A stretch of DNA of 16,019 nt, taken from positions 1-16,019 of the forward strand of contig JBCCRH010000088.1 of assembly GCA_039208045.1 (NCBI GenBank). Reading direction: 5' to 3'. The position numbers were made by a program, and so were the translations under genes. This DNA is from JBCCRH01 sp039208045 (lineage in GTDB: Bacteria; Bacteroidota; Bacteroidia; Chitinophagales; Saprospiraceae). Below are positions 7,143 to 15,709 of this stretch, piece after piece; the stretch's first letter is position 1; each line of letters starts with the position of its first letter. The notes beneath the pieces are model-generated. The model was not told the DNA's origin and did no database searches. It worked only from the letters and a program-made list of their open reading frames with translations.

Positions 7143-10100
7143 ATGAAAAAGAATTACCGCTTCGCATTATTGATGCTACCGTTCATTTTTAACTCAATTT
7201 CCACCTTGACCGGCCAAAATATGGTAGTGAGTAGCGGCCCGCCTTTTACCCCTGAAAATCTGATTAATAATGTCTTTTTAGGAGAAGGAGTGGAAGTCAT
7301 TGATGTCAATTACAATGGGGTAAACGCAGCCGTAGGGGTATTTAGTAATGGACAAGACTTGATTGGTATCGACCGTGGTATCGTGATGTCTACTGGATTG
7401 GCAGAGACTAGTGGCTTTGATTTTGGGGTAGATCAAAATAGTACCGAATTTGCGAGTGTAGATAATACCAGCCTTATTATTGATCCAGATTTGGAACGGA
7501 TAGCAGGCCCTGATGTAGACCTTGCCAATGCAGCAATCTATACTATTGAGTTTATTCCCATCTCCGACACGCTTCAATTCAACTATGTTTTCGGCTCTGA
7601 AGAGTATCCTGATTTTACCTGTAGTGATTTTAATGATATTTTCGGCTTCTTCATCAGCGGGCCGGGTATAAGTGGCCCTTTTGAGAATAATGCAGCCAAT
7701 ATTGCGCTCATTCCTGGAACTGATCGGCCAGTTACCATTAATAATGTCAATTCAGGCGAAGTGGGAACCCTAGGGGATGAAGAATTTTGCAGAGGCGATT
7801 TGGGATCTTTAGCATTTTCTCAATTTTACGTAGATAATGACGACTTAGATAGAGACCCTGTCTTCAATGGCTTTACTACTGTTTTAACTGCCGAGGCAGT
7901 GGTGGTTCCTTGTAGTACCTATACGATCAAATTGGCTATTACGGATGTAGGAGACCCTTTTTATGACAGTGGTGTTTTTTTAGAGGCGAAGAGTTTTGGT
8001 ACGGGTTCGCTAGATGTGCAGCTCAGCACATTTAGCCTGGATGGTTCGGTCGTTGAAGGTTGTGCTACTGGCATACTCAGTTTTTCGCTTCCCACGCCTG
8101 CTGAGGCTGATGTCATCTTGGATTACTCCGTCTTTGGCACCGCAGAGAATGGGATAGATTATGAGGCCATTCCAGAAGATTTGATTATTCCTGCTGGCGA
8201 TAGCACTATTTCTGTACCGCTTGTCGCAATAGAAGATGGTATAGCTGAAGGGGTAGAGACGATTTTGATTGATATCCAATTGGATCCTTGTACGCGGGAT
8301 ACCTTTACGGTGCTTGTGCGTGATAACCAATTGGTGGAGCGAGATTTGGGTAATGATACCACCATTTGTCAGGGCAACTCCATTCAGCTAGATGGTACAC
8401 TACCAGTACCTCTGCCAGCACCACCTAATTTTTCGAATACTAACGAAGTACTAATCACCCCCACCAATGTACCGGTCAACTCTCCAATAGAAGTAAGCGG
8501 TATTATTCCGCCCACCTTGGCCCCGGGTGTAATTAAATCGGTTTGTATCGACAGCTTATCGCATCGTTGGATTGATGATATGGATGTTTTCTTGGTGGCG
8601 CCTGACGGCAAATTCGTTGAACTCACTACCGATAATGGAGGGAATGGGGGGAATGGCCTCGGCCCTGATTTTTATATCGGGACTTGCTTTACCGAAGATG
8701 CAGATGCACCCATCGCCGAACCAGGTACCGTAGCTGGCCCCGAAGGCCTACCCTTTACTGGTGACTGGCAGCCGGAAGGTTTTTGGGAAGATATATACGG
8801 CTCTCCTTCCAATGGTACGTGGCAGCTACAACTCATCGATGATACTAATGGGTTAACCGGTACGCTACACGCTTGGTCCATCTGTTTCAATCCTCTTTAT
8901 ACCATAAACTATACTTGGGAGCCTAGCACTGGCTTGAGCTGTGGTGATTGCCCCGATCCACTTGCTACTCCTGATACGACTACCACCTACGTGATGACTG
9001 CGATCGACTCCTATGGTTGCGAATATGTTGATTCCATCACCATTACCGTAATAGAACAAATACCAGCCCCAGAATTAACCTGCACCAATGTAAGTGGTAA
9101 CAGTGTAAGTATCTATTGGGAACCTATACCAGGAGCAGAAGGCTATGAAGTAAGCGTGAATAGTGGCCCTTGGACGCCCCCTAATGATGGAGCTACTGGC
9201 TTTACCGTAAGTGGTCTGTCAATCGGTGAGATGGTAGCTTTTATGGTACGCTCACTTGGAGCTTGCGAAGGAGATACGGCCATGATTACCTGTGAAACCC
9301 TCAACTGTTCCTCACCAGTGGTTAATACAATAGTCAATAATATCAATTGCGCCGATGTAGCAGATGGCAGTATTATACTAGACATTACAACTGCTGATCC
9401 GCCGTTTCGTGTGGAATTCAATGGAGCAGATGCCGGAACAACAACTACCTTCAATAATTTGCCAGCAGGGAATTACACCATAAACGTGATCGATAATATC
9501 GGCTGTTCGAGCTTCCTGGCTATACCCATTGAAAGTCCAGCTGTAATCGAGATAATGCCCATAAATGTAGCGGATGCTACTTGCGTCGGTGCGCTTGATG
9601 GAACAGCAACGCTGGTCGTGAATGGTGGTAATCCTCCCTATACCTTCAATTGGGAAAGTGGAGTAGTAGATTCTATTGCCACCACTTTGGGCGCAGGCCC
9701 ACAGGTTGTCACCATTACGGACGCCAATAATTGCTCGCAAATAGATACGATCCTCATTGGCGCCCCTGAGGCCATCACACTTGATGAGGCATCAACGGCT
9801 GTTTCTTGTTTTGGTGTGGCGGATGGTACGGCTACTGCAATAGTAACAGGCGGTACCCCTCCTTTAGCTTTCCAGTGGGATGCCGCTACAGGCGATCAAA
9901 CTACAGCAACGGCAAGCAGTTTGAGTGGTGGTACGTATACCGTTACGGTAACGGATAGCAATAATTGCCAATCAGTTACAGCTGTAACGGTTGAAGAGCC
10001 CTCCATGATCGATATAGAGCTGAGTAGTGTCAACTTAAACTGCTCAGGTGGTGCAGATGGCAGCGTCACTGCTCTTGCCACAGGCGGTGCAGGCACATTT

Positions 10101-12611
10101 ACCTATGAGTGGAATAATACTAATACAGGAGAAGTAGTCGGTACTACTGAGAGTGTATCCGATTTGCCGGAAGGCGAATACAGCCTGGTGGTAACTGATA
10201 GCGATGATTGCACGGCTACTGCTACCATTACGCTAACAGCCCCTCCTGCTTTAACAGTAGCACTCATCACATCCACTGCCCCAACTTGTGCGGAGGATGC
10301 CAATGGAACGGCGATCTTAGCTGCTGAGGGTGGCACAAGCACTTATACCTACCAATGGTCAGATGGGGTGTCTACGATGATGCCTATTCGTGATGATTTA
10401 CTGTCGGGCACTTATCAAGTGACTGCGACAGATCAAAATGACTGTGAAGCTACCACAGAAGTGGTCATTCCAAGTACCAGTCCAATTATATTGACACTCA
10501 CATCACAACCGATCAGTTGTTCTGGTGAAGCGGATGGTACCGTGCAATTAGTGTCAGATGGAGGAACTGGAGATTACACCTACAATTGGTCGAACGGAGC
10601 AATGACGGCCGATTTGAGCAACCTGCCAGCTGGAACCTATTCGGTAACTGTGACGGACGAAAATGATTGTGTGGGGATGCAGTCGGTAACGATCACGGAG
10701 CCTTCAGAAATTAGCCTTACTGTAGAAGGAATCGATCCGCTATGTTTTGGTGCCGATGGCGGAGTAGGTACGATTACTGCTACTGGTGGAACGGGAGATT
10801 TCAGCTACAGCTGGAACAATGGCAATAGTACGGCTACCGTAAATACCCTGGTCGCCGGTACGTATGTGATTACCGTAACGGATGAGAATAATTGCGAAGC
10901 TATAGCCGAACTAACACTCACCGATCCGCCATCGCTCGAAGCTACTACCTCCTTTGGCCTGGTAAGCTGTAATGGTGAGCCCGACGGTACTGCTACCATT
11001 GAGCCAGCAGGCGGCACGGCACCTTACACCTACCTCTGGGATGACAGTAATAGCCAAACTACTCAACAGGCTTCAGGCCTTGCTAATGGAACCTATCAAG
11101 TGACCATTACAGATGCCAATGGCTGTACGCTCTTGCAAAGTGTTGAAGTGTTGCCTTCCCCAGCTATTGAATTGAGTACCACGACTACTAATAATGATTG
11201 CTTTGGAGCTACCGAGGGTACTATTGCGGTAAACGCGACCGGTGGGAGCCCACCCTACACGTATGCTTGGAGTAATAGTTTGCCTAGTACTCCCAATCAG
11301 ACAGGGCTCGCAGCAGGCAGCTATACGCTGACGGTGGTCGACGTAAATAACTGCCAAGTGGTGCAAGCAATAGAAATTACGCAACCCAACGAAATTGTAC
11401 TCAATCTCAACGCTTTTACGACCTCTTGCACCGATACCCAAGATGGTGCTGTTAACCTGAGTACGCAAGGTGGGGTAGGGCAACTTAGCTATCTTTGGTC
11501 GACAGGAAGTATTGCTCAAAATATCGCAGATTTGCCAGCAGGATTTTACAGTGTGACCGTCACGGATGAGAATAGCTGTACCGCTTCAGCATTTACGGAA
11601 GTAAACCTACCTGCACCACTTGATGGAATGTTTGAAGTGAAAGCCGTGGAGTGCTTTGGTGAAAATAGCGGGACCATTCAGACGCAAATCACCGGCGGCA
11701 CACCACCTTACACGTATGCTTGGTCTAACGGAGCAACCAGTAGCCAACTGGAAAATATACCTGCTGGCAGCTATGAACTACAATTGACGGATGCAAATAA
11801 TTGCCCATACACCCAGCAATTTACCATTACCCAGCCAGATGAACCTTTGATAGCTTCAGTAAGTGCAGACTCTGTTTCTTGTGAAGGACTCAGAGATGGA
11901 CGGATCACGGTGCTGCCTTCGGGGGGTACCCCTTCGTACCGCTATAGCTTGGATGGTAATACTTTTGGAGGAAGTAGCATCTTCATTGGCCTAGAATCTG
12001 GCGCCTATCAGGTGTATATTGAGGATAGTGAGGGGTGCCTATTTTTGACGGAGGTAGTTGAAGTGGAGGAGCCGCCTGCCATTAATGTGGTGCTTAGTGG
12101 CGAAGATGAAGTGCTTTTTGGCGATTCTATCGGTTTAGTGGCGCAGGTGCGTGGTGGGCGAGGTATCCTATTTTATGAGTGGACTCCGATTGATACTAGT
12201 TGTTTTGATTGTGATAGCTTGGCCTTTGCAGTGCCTTTTCAAACGAGTTTTAAGGTAAAAGTGACGGATGAATTTGGCTGTAGTGCAGAGGATATTTTAA
12301 CCGTCGCCGTGCGGAAAAATACAGAAGTGCTTGTGCCTACTGGCTTTACGCCAAATGGTGATCAGACCAATGATCGCTTGCTAGTGCATGGCCGCGAAGG
12401 CATACGCGTAGCAACCTTCCGCATATTTGATCGCTGGGGCGAAATGGTTTACGAGGATGGGGGCTTTGAGGTGAATGACGTGGCGAGAGGTTGGGATGGT
12501 AGCTTTAGGGGAGAAGTGGCGCAGCCGGGGGTATACCTTTGGGCGCTAGAGGTGATTTACCTGGATGGCGCAACCGATAAATTACAAGGGCAAACCACCC
12601 TGATCCGATAA
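7143..12611 (+). CDS. Giant modular surface/secreted protein: choice-of-anchor L, P domain, SprB repeats, T9SS type B sorting domain
   Basis: The protein has 1822 residues. A signal peptide (1 to about 24) is followed by a choice-of-anchor L domain (about 45-285, hallmark VFGSEEYPDF at 149-158) and a Calx-beta-like domain (about 291-395, with DGIAEGVETILIDI). A PKD-like module starts at 401 (DLGNDTTICQGN) and resumes at 589 (NYTWEPSTGLSCGDC); between the two halves lies a P/Homo B-type jelly-roll domain (about 420-585). An FN3-like domain (641 to about 718), twelve SprB repeats (about 722-1646), a second PKD-like module (1647-1728) and a T9SS type B / gliding-motility-associated C-terminal domain (1729-1822, VPTGFTPNGDQTNDRL) follow. 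The protein is expected to be exported by Sec, then T9SS, and displayed on or released from the surface, where it may act in adhesion or gliding (family inference). There is no catalytic site that I can see. No frameshift is visible. It starts a plus-strand unit with the asparaginase gene 40 bp downstream. Confidence 0.93.
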   Translation: MKKNYRFALLMLPFIFNSISTLTGQNMVVSSGPPFTPENLINNVFLGEGVEVIDVNYNGVNAAVGVFSNGQDLIGIDRGIVMSTGLAETSGFDFGVDQNSTEFASVDNTSLIIDPDLERIAGPDVDLANAAIYTIEFIPISDTLQFNYVFGSEEYPDFTCSDFNDIFGFFISGPGISGPFENNAANIALIPGTDRPVTINNVNSGEVGTLGDEEFCRGDLGSLAFSQFYVDNDDLDRDPVFNGFTTVLTAEAVVVPCSTYTIKLAITDVGDPFYDSGVFLEAKSFGTGSLDVQLSTFSLDGSVVEGCATGILSFSLPTPAEADVILDYSVFGTAENGIDYEAIPEDLIIPAGDSTISVPLVAIEDGIAEGVETILIDIQLDPCTRDTFTVLVRDNQLVERDLGNDTTICQGNSIQLDGTLPVPLPAPPNFSNTNEVLITPTNVPVNSPIEVSGIIPPTLAPGVIKSVCIDSLSHRWIDDMDVFLVAPDGKFVELTTDNGGNGGNGLGPDFYIGTCFTEDADAPIAEPGTVAGPEGLPFTGDWQPEGFWEDIYGSPSNGTWQLQLIDDTNGLTGTLHAWSICFNPLYTINYTWEPSTGLSCGDCPDPLATPDTTTTYVMTAIDSYGCEYVDSITITVIEQIPAPELTCTNVSGNSVSIYWEPIPGAEGYEVSVNSGPWTPPNDGATGFTVSGLSIGEMVAFMVRSLGACEGDTAMITCETLNCSSPVVNTIVNNINCADVADGSIILDITTADPPFRVEFNGADAGTTTTFNNLPAGNYTINVIDNIGCSSFLAIPIESPAVIEIMPINVADATCVGALDGTATLVVNGGNPPYTFNWESGVVDSIATTLGAGPQVVTITDANNCSQIDTILIGAPEAITLDEASTAVSCFGVADGTATAIVTGGTPPLAFQWDAATGDQTTATASSLSGGTYTVTVTDSNNCQSVTAVTVEEPSMIDIELSSVNLNCSGGADGSVTALATGGAGTFTYEWNNTNTGEVVGTTESVSDLPEGEYSLVVTDSDDCTATATITLTAPPALTVALITSTAPTCAEDANGTAILAAEGGTSTYTYQWSDGVSTMMPIRDDLLSGTYQVTATDQNDCEATTEVVIPSTSPIILTLTSQPISCSGEADGTVQLVSDGGTGDYTYNWSNGAMTADLSNLPAGTYSVTVTDENDCVGMQSVTITEPSEISLTVEGIDPLCFGADGGVGTITATGGTGDFSYSWNNGNSTATVNTLVAGTYVITVTDENNCEAIAELTLTDPPSLEATTSFGLVSCNGEPDGTATIEPAGGTAPYTYLWDDSNSQTTQQASGLANGTYQVTITDANGCTLLQSVEVLPSPAIELSTTTTNNDCFGATEGTIAVNATGGSPPYTYAWSNSLPSTPNQTGLAAGSYTLTVVDVNNCQVVQAIEITQPNEIVLNLNAFTTSCTDTQDGAVNLSTQGGVGQLSYLWSTGSIAQNIADLPAGFYSVTVTDENSCTASAFTEVNLPAPLDGMFEVKAVECFGENSGTIQTQITGGTPPYTYAWSNGATSSQLENIPAGSYELQLTDANNCPYTQQFTITQPDEPLIASVSADSVSCEGLRDGRITVLPSGGTPSYRYSLDGNTFGGSSIFIGLESGAYQVYIEDSEGCLFLTEVVEVEEPPAINVVLSGEDEVLFGDSIGLVAQVRGGRGILFYEWTPIDTSCFDCDSLAFAVPFQTSFKVKVTDEFGCSAEDILTVAVRKNTEVLVPTGFTPNGDQTNDRLLVHGREGIRVATFRIFDRWGEMVYEDGGFEVNDVARGWDGSFRGEVAQPGVYLWALEVIYLDGATDKLQGQTTLIR
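9306..12080 (+). repeat. Twelve tandem SprB-type repeats within the giant protein
   Basis: Each unit follows the pattern C-x2-5-DG, then GG-x-x-P/x-Y-x-W, then AGxYxVTVTDxNxC. The first cysteine codon of successive units begins at 9348, 9582, 9807, 10041, 10287, 10518, 10743, 10968, 11199, 11427, 11652 and 11880, giving spacings of 225-246 bases (75-82 residues). The units are conserved as protein but well diverged as DNA, so this is an old array rather than a recent expansion. SprB repeats are named after the Flavobacterium gliding adhesin SprB and are thought to form a long stalk. Confidence 0.9.
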
Positions 12612-12651
12612 TCTGTTTCAATTTTGTACATTGGAAAGAAAAAGCTGACTT

Positions 12652-13722
12652 ATGCAAAATTGTAACAACAACTTATTTTGGAGTTTACTCGTCTTGGTGG
12701 TGCTTACTTTTGGCTGTGAAGCCCCTTCTGCGGATAATGCCAGTGATCAAACTACAGCTACAGAATCTGCCCCTCAGGAAAAAGCAGACTATGCCATCGT
12801 CATTCATGGCGGAGCAGGCACGATCAAAAAAGAGAATATGTCCGACGAGCGAGAAGCAGCGTATCGTGCAGCGCTGAATACCGCGCTGGATATTGGCGAA
12901 GAAATCCTCAAAAATGGCGGTAGTAGTGCCGATGCGGTAGTGGCTACCATTAAGTCAATGGAAGATTCTCCACTTTTTAATGCAGGTAAAGGAGCTGTGT
13001 TTACCAACGCAGGCCGCAATGAACTGGATGCCTCTTTTATGGATGGAAAAACGATGAATGCAGGAGCAGTGGGTGGTGTGACCATCGTTCGCAATCCGAT
13101 TACTGCCGCGAGAGCGGTGATGGAACAGTCGGAGCATGTGATGCTAACAGGAGAAGGGGCCGAGCAATTCGCGCTAGAGGTGGGCCTCGATACGGTTTCT
13201 AATGATTACTTCTACACCCAAGGCCGCTATGAATCCTTACAGCGCGCAAAGCAAAAAGACAATCAGCAGACCGGCATGAATACCGGCTGGCCAGATTACA
13301 AATTTGGTACGGTAGGTTGCGTGGCGCTGGATAAAGCTGGGAATATCGTAGCAGGTACTTCTACGGGTGGGATGACCAATAAAAAGTACAATCGCATCGG
13401 CGACTCGCCGATCATAGGTGCAGGTACTTATGCCAATAATGCTACTTGTGGGGTCTCTTGTACGGGGCACGGCGAGTTCTTCATTCGCTATGCGGTTGCT
13501 CATGATGTTTCGGCCATGATGGAGTATAAGGGTATGAGCGTAGGCGATGCTGCGACGGCTGTGGTGAATGATAAGTTGGTGCAGGCTGGTGGTTCTGGGG
13601 GCTTGATTGCTTTGGATAAGTATGGCAATGTAAGTATGCCGTTCAATACCGAGGGGATGTACCGTGGCTATGCGAAGCCAGATGAGCGGGTGGTCGAAAT
13701 TTATAAAAATGCGGTAGAGTAG
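12652..13722 (+). CDS. Isoaspartyl peptidase / L-asparaginase, lipoprotein (Ntn-hydrolase, plant-type)
   Basis: This 356-residue protein belongs to the plant-type asparaginase family (asparaginase_2; E. coli IaaA/EcAIII is a member), which hydrolyses isoaspartyl dipeptides and L-asparagine. Visible motifs are IHGGAGT (51-57), FNAGKGAVFT (109-118), ELDASFMDG (124-132), the self-cleavage site FGT-VG with catalytic Thr220, TSTGG (236-240) and GHGE (272-275). The precursor should cleave before Thr220 into alpha and beta chains. The N-terminus has a hydrophobic signal ending in TFGC (Cys22), a loose lipobox, then a Ser/Thr/Ala-rich linker to about residue 45, so it is probably a periplasm-facing lipoprotein. 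Many Bacteroidota homologues are exported in this way. It starts 40 bp after the giant-protein gene and may be co-transcribed, though no functional link is obvious. Confidence 0.93.
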   Translation: MQNCNNNLFWSLLVLVVLTFGCEAPSADNASDQTTATESAPQEKADYAIVIHGGAGTIKKENMSDEREAAYRAALNTALDIGEEILKNGGSSADAVVATIKSMEDSPLFNAGKGAVFTNAGRNELDASFMDGKTMNAGAVGGVTIVRNPITAARAVMEQSEHVMLTGEGAEQFALEVGLDTVSNDYFYTQGRYESLQRAKQKDNQQTGMNTGWPDYKFGTVGCVALDKAGNIVAGTSTGGMTNKKYNRIGDSPIIGAGTYANNATCGVSCTGHGEFFIRYAVAHDVSAMMEYKGMSVGDAATAVVNDKLVQAGGSGGLIALDKYGNVSMPFNTEGMYRGYAKPDERVVEIYKNAVE

Positions 13723-13791
13723 GGTTTAGGGCCACGCTTTAAGGAAAAAATCTTAGGAGTGCTGGGCGCAGGATCGATGGAAGCGGTATGA

Positions 13792-13894
13792 GGCCTAGCG
13801 AAAAGCTAATGCTACCTCCCTGCTAGCTGGCTGAGCGAATACTTGGAGTGAAGACAGCTAGCAGGGAAGTGGTAGCATAGCTTTTTGCGAGGCC
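13792..13894. repeat. Long imperfect palindrome, candidate dispersed REP/MITE-like element
   Basis: A 38-base left arm (13792-13829) and a 40-base right arm (13855-13894) pair almost throughout; the mismatches are one single-base bulge, one 2-base bulge and a few substitutions, and the loop is 25 bases. The outer arms end in GGCC and the inner arms in the exact pair CCCTGCTAGCTG/CAGCTAGCAGGG. It sits between the convergent ends of the asparaginase gene (70 bases before) and the type A T9SS protein gene. No T run follows it, no reading frame runs through it, and the base composition is more GC-rich than the flanks. This is typical of non-autonomous palindromic elements that settle at gene ends, but only one copy is present in the window, so the dispersed nature is inferred. 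Confidence 0.6.
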
Positions 13895-13912
13895 GAATTT
13901 TAGCGGACAGCG

Positions 13913-13932
13913 AGGCCGATGGCTATCGGCCT
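13913..13932. repeat. Perfect 8-bp hairpin with 4-base loop at convergent gene ends
   Basis: AGGCCGAT (13913-13920) pairs exactly with ATCGGCCT (13925-13932) around the loop GGCT. It lies 4 bases beyond the stop codon of the minus-strand gene. A 10-base direct repeat GCGAGGCCGA links it to the large palindrome (copies at 13887-13896 and 13910-13919), which suggests both belong to one element. It may also slow or terminate transcription from either side, but there is no T tract. Confidence 0.5.
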
Positions 13933-13935
13933 GCC

Positions 13936-15474
13936 CTAATTACTCAAAAATTTCCCACTCCACACTTGACCTTCATAGCCTATTTTATAAAAGTAGATGC
14001 CTTTCGGCAAATAGGAGATGTCGATGGAGGAGCTTAGATCGCTCCAAGTGCCGCACGCTTGGCCTATAGCATTGTACAATTCAAGGCTCAGCTTCTTTTC
14101 TGAGCCTTCCAGAAATCGAACTTCCAATTGTTGTGCTTGTGTCCACACTTTGGGGGATGAACTGGTTTGCACCTGAACGGCACGAATGAGTGAGTAGGTA
14201 TATTGTCCATCCAGATCAACTTGTTTTAGGCGGTAATAGTAGGTTCCTGCAAGTTGAAGATTATCGGTGGTGCGATAGCTGTGTCCGTCTTGAGTATCTC
14301 CTTTGGCAGGAATAAGCTGGATGGTTTTGAATAGCCCATTCACCCCCTTGCGCTGCACCTCAAAGTGGGCATTATCTTGCTCCCAGGCAGTGGCCCAATT
14401 GATTAAAACAGACGGGCCTTCGCTATGCACCTCAAACTGCGTCCATTCGAGTGGTAACAGATCGTCCAAGATTCCGCAAAAGCCAGGGCTAAAGGTCATA
14501 CTCAGGGCTTGGGCCATTTTATGCCAGCCATTTATATCGGCACGTAATTGAGACTTTTCTTGTTCGAGGTGCATAAAGCGTCCATTGGTGGTAGTGGCAT
14601 TAGCGTTACAAATATTGAGGCTACTATTGATGTAGCGACCTTGGGTATTGGTAAAACCGATCAATTTATCCCAGTCTTGATTGATGTGTGCTATTTCGGA
14701 GGAAAGGGCAGGGTCAATGATTAAAAGTTGGCTGCTCAGTGCTGTGAGCGGGTCGGGATTGGGGGTTTGCCGAGTGCCATTGCTCATAATGACAAAAGGA
14801 TCGTCATTGCCCTTGGTGAAGCCGTGGAGTTGGGCAAAGTAGGTGCCAGGAAGATTGTCATGAATATGAGCGGTGGTGACTTGCCAGATGGCATCAACGA
14901 CATGTGCCAAATCGGAAATGCGATAGTCCTCATCGGTATCGGTATCACTACAAATAGAGGTTTGGCCATCGCAGCTTGAGGTAGCAATGGTGTTGCAACG
15001 ATTGGTGCCAGCCACCATGTAAAAGAGGGCATCAATAGCACTGAAAATGTAAATGCCCTGGCGGCCAGTATTGAAATCTTTTTTGGGGTGGGGGGCCTGG
15101 ATGATGAGCTCGCTTCGGCAAGCGTTGGGATGATACACATAGGTGCCCCAGTAATTGGTGGAGCCATCGGAGGTTTGTAGTACATAGTAGGTATCGTCAG
15201 TGACTAGGTCTGAAAATTCGATGAGGTCGTAGCCCAAAGCGGCAGCATCGGTTGCTGCACCGGCGTAGTTCGCTGCAAAGAGCTGACTCAGCATAAATTC
15301 CCAGTCTAGTTGCTGCATATTTCCAGGCGGCACATAGTCGTTGTCTCCTTCTCCTGGCATACTGGCTAGTATATCATCGATTTTGATATTGATATCCCCC
15401 ATTTCCATTTGCTGGGCAGACAAGGGAAGTAATAATGCAGTGGTAAGGATAAATAGTAGCACTAATCGGATCAT
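13936..15474 (-). CDS. Secreted protein with unassigned N-terminal domain and T9SS type A sorting domain
   Basis: The protein has 512 residues with a signal peptide at 1-20 (LLLPLSA ending before QQ). Residues about 52-330 form a globular domain I do not recognise. It contains conserved-looking polar sites: HPKKD (129-133), AGTNRC (155-160), a cysteine-bearing CDGQTSIC (168-175), YRISDLAH (184-191), QLHGF (215-219) and HLEQE (302-306), which could form a metal or hydrolytic site (inference). Residues about 341-434 are an FN3-like module of the type that often precedes sorting signals in this phylum (INWATAWEQDNAHFEVQR, then YYYRLKQVDLDG). Residues about 440-512 match the type A T9SS C-terminal domain (LELYNAIGQ, then LPKGIYFYKI and a final KFLSN). 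It is transcribed alone and converges on the asparaginase gene. Confidence 0.8.
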   Translation of the reverse strand: MIRLVLLFILTTALLLPLSAQQMEMGDINIKIDDILASMPGEGDNDYVPPGNMQQLDWEFMLSQLFAANYAGAATDAAALGYDLIEFSDLVTDDTYYVLQTSDGSTNYWGTYVYHPNACRSELIIQAPHPKKDFNTGRQGIYIFSAIDALFYMVAGTNRCNTIATSSCDGQTSICSDTDTDEDYRISDLAHVVDAIWQVTTAHIHDNLPGTYFAQLHGFTKGNDDPFVIMSNGTRQTPNPDPLTALSSQLLIIDPALSSEIAHINQDWDKLIGFTNTQGRYINSSLNICNANATTTNGRFMHLEQEKSQLRADINGWHKMAQALSMTFSPGFCGILDDLLPLEWTQFEVHSEGPSVLINWATAWEQDNAHFEVQRKGVNGLFKTIQLIPAKGDTQDGHSYRTTDNLQLAGTYYYRLKQVDLDGQYTYSLIRAVQVQTSSSPKVWTQAQQLEVRFLEGSEKKLSLELYNAIGQACGTWSDLSSSIDISYLPKGIYFYKIGYEGQVWSGKFLSN

Positions 15475-15567
15475 AGGTAGTGGTTTTAAGTTTTACTATT
15501 CTATACACGAACTAGAGGTGCAAATGTGAATTTGGAGTTCAGGAATGCTGGGAAAGGGGCCATCTTT

Positions 15568-15587
15568 TAATACTTTTTAATACTTTT
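15568..15587. repeat. Exact 10-base tandem duplication in divergent promoter region
   Basis: TAATACTTTT occurs twice in direct tandem (15568-15577 and 15578-15587), followed by TGG. The junction TACTTTTTG (15581-15589) is one base longer than the Bacteroidota -7 consensus TAnnTTTG. It lies in the 15475-15709 gap between divergently transcribed genes and may hold a promoter or binding site for the plus-strand sensor gene. The evidence is weak. Confidence 0.25.
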
Positions 15588-15709
15588 TGGCTCTTTAGCC
15601 CTATCAATTATGCGTTGAGAGTAGCAATTTTGTAGAAGTGTAATCAGAAGAAATGATTAGAGTAAAAACACATTTGTGGATTGACTTTCTTGTAGGGCAA
15701 GTTGATAGG

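Noticed and set aside
11073..11519. 148-codon open frame on the minus strand
   Set aside because: It is antisense to the SprB array, its translation has no domain-like pattern, and it arises from the repeated codon usage of the plus-strand gene. The same applies to the other antisense frames in 7278-11519.
9306..12080. CRISPR-like or recent tandem repeat array
   Set aside because: The periodicity of 225-246 bases comes from protein repeats inside one long open frame, and the units are diverged at DNA level.
12955..13503. Minus-strand frames inside the asparaginase gene
   Set aside because: They are shadows of a strongly conserved plus-strand enzyme with all catalytic motifs intact.
13913..13932. 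Bidirectional rho-independent terminator for the convergent genes
   Set aside because: There is no T tract on either side. It is reported as a hairpin repeat instead, though it may still affect transcription.
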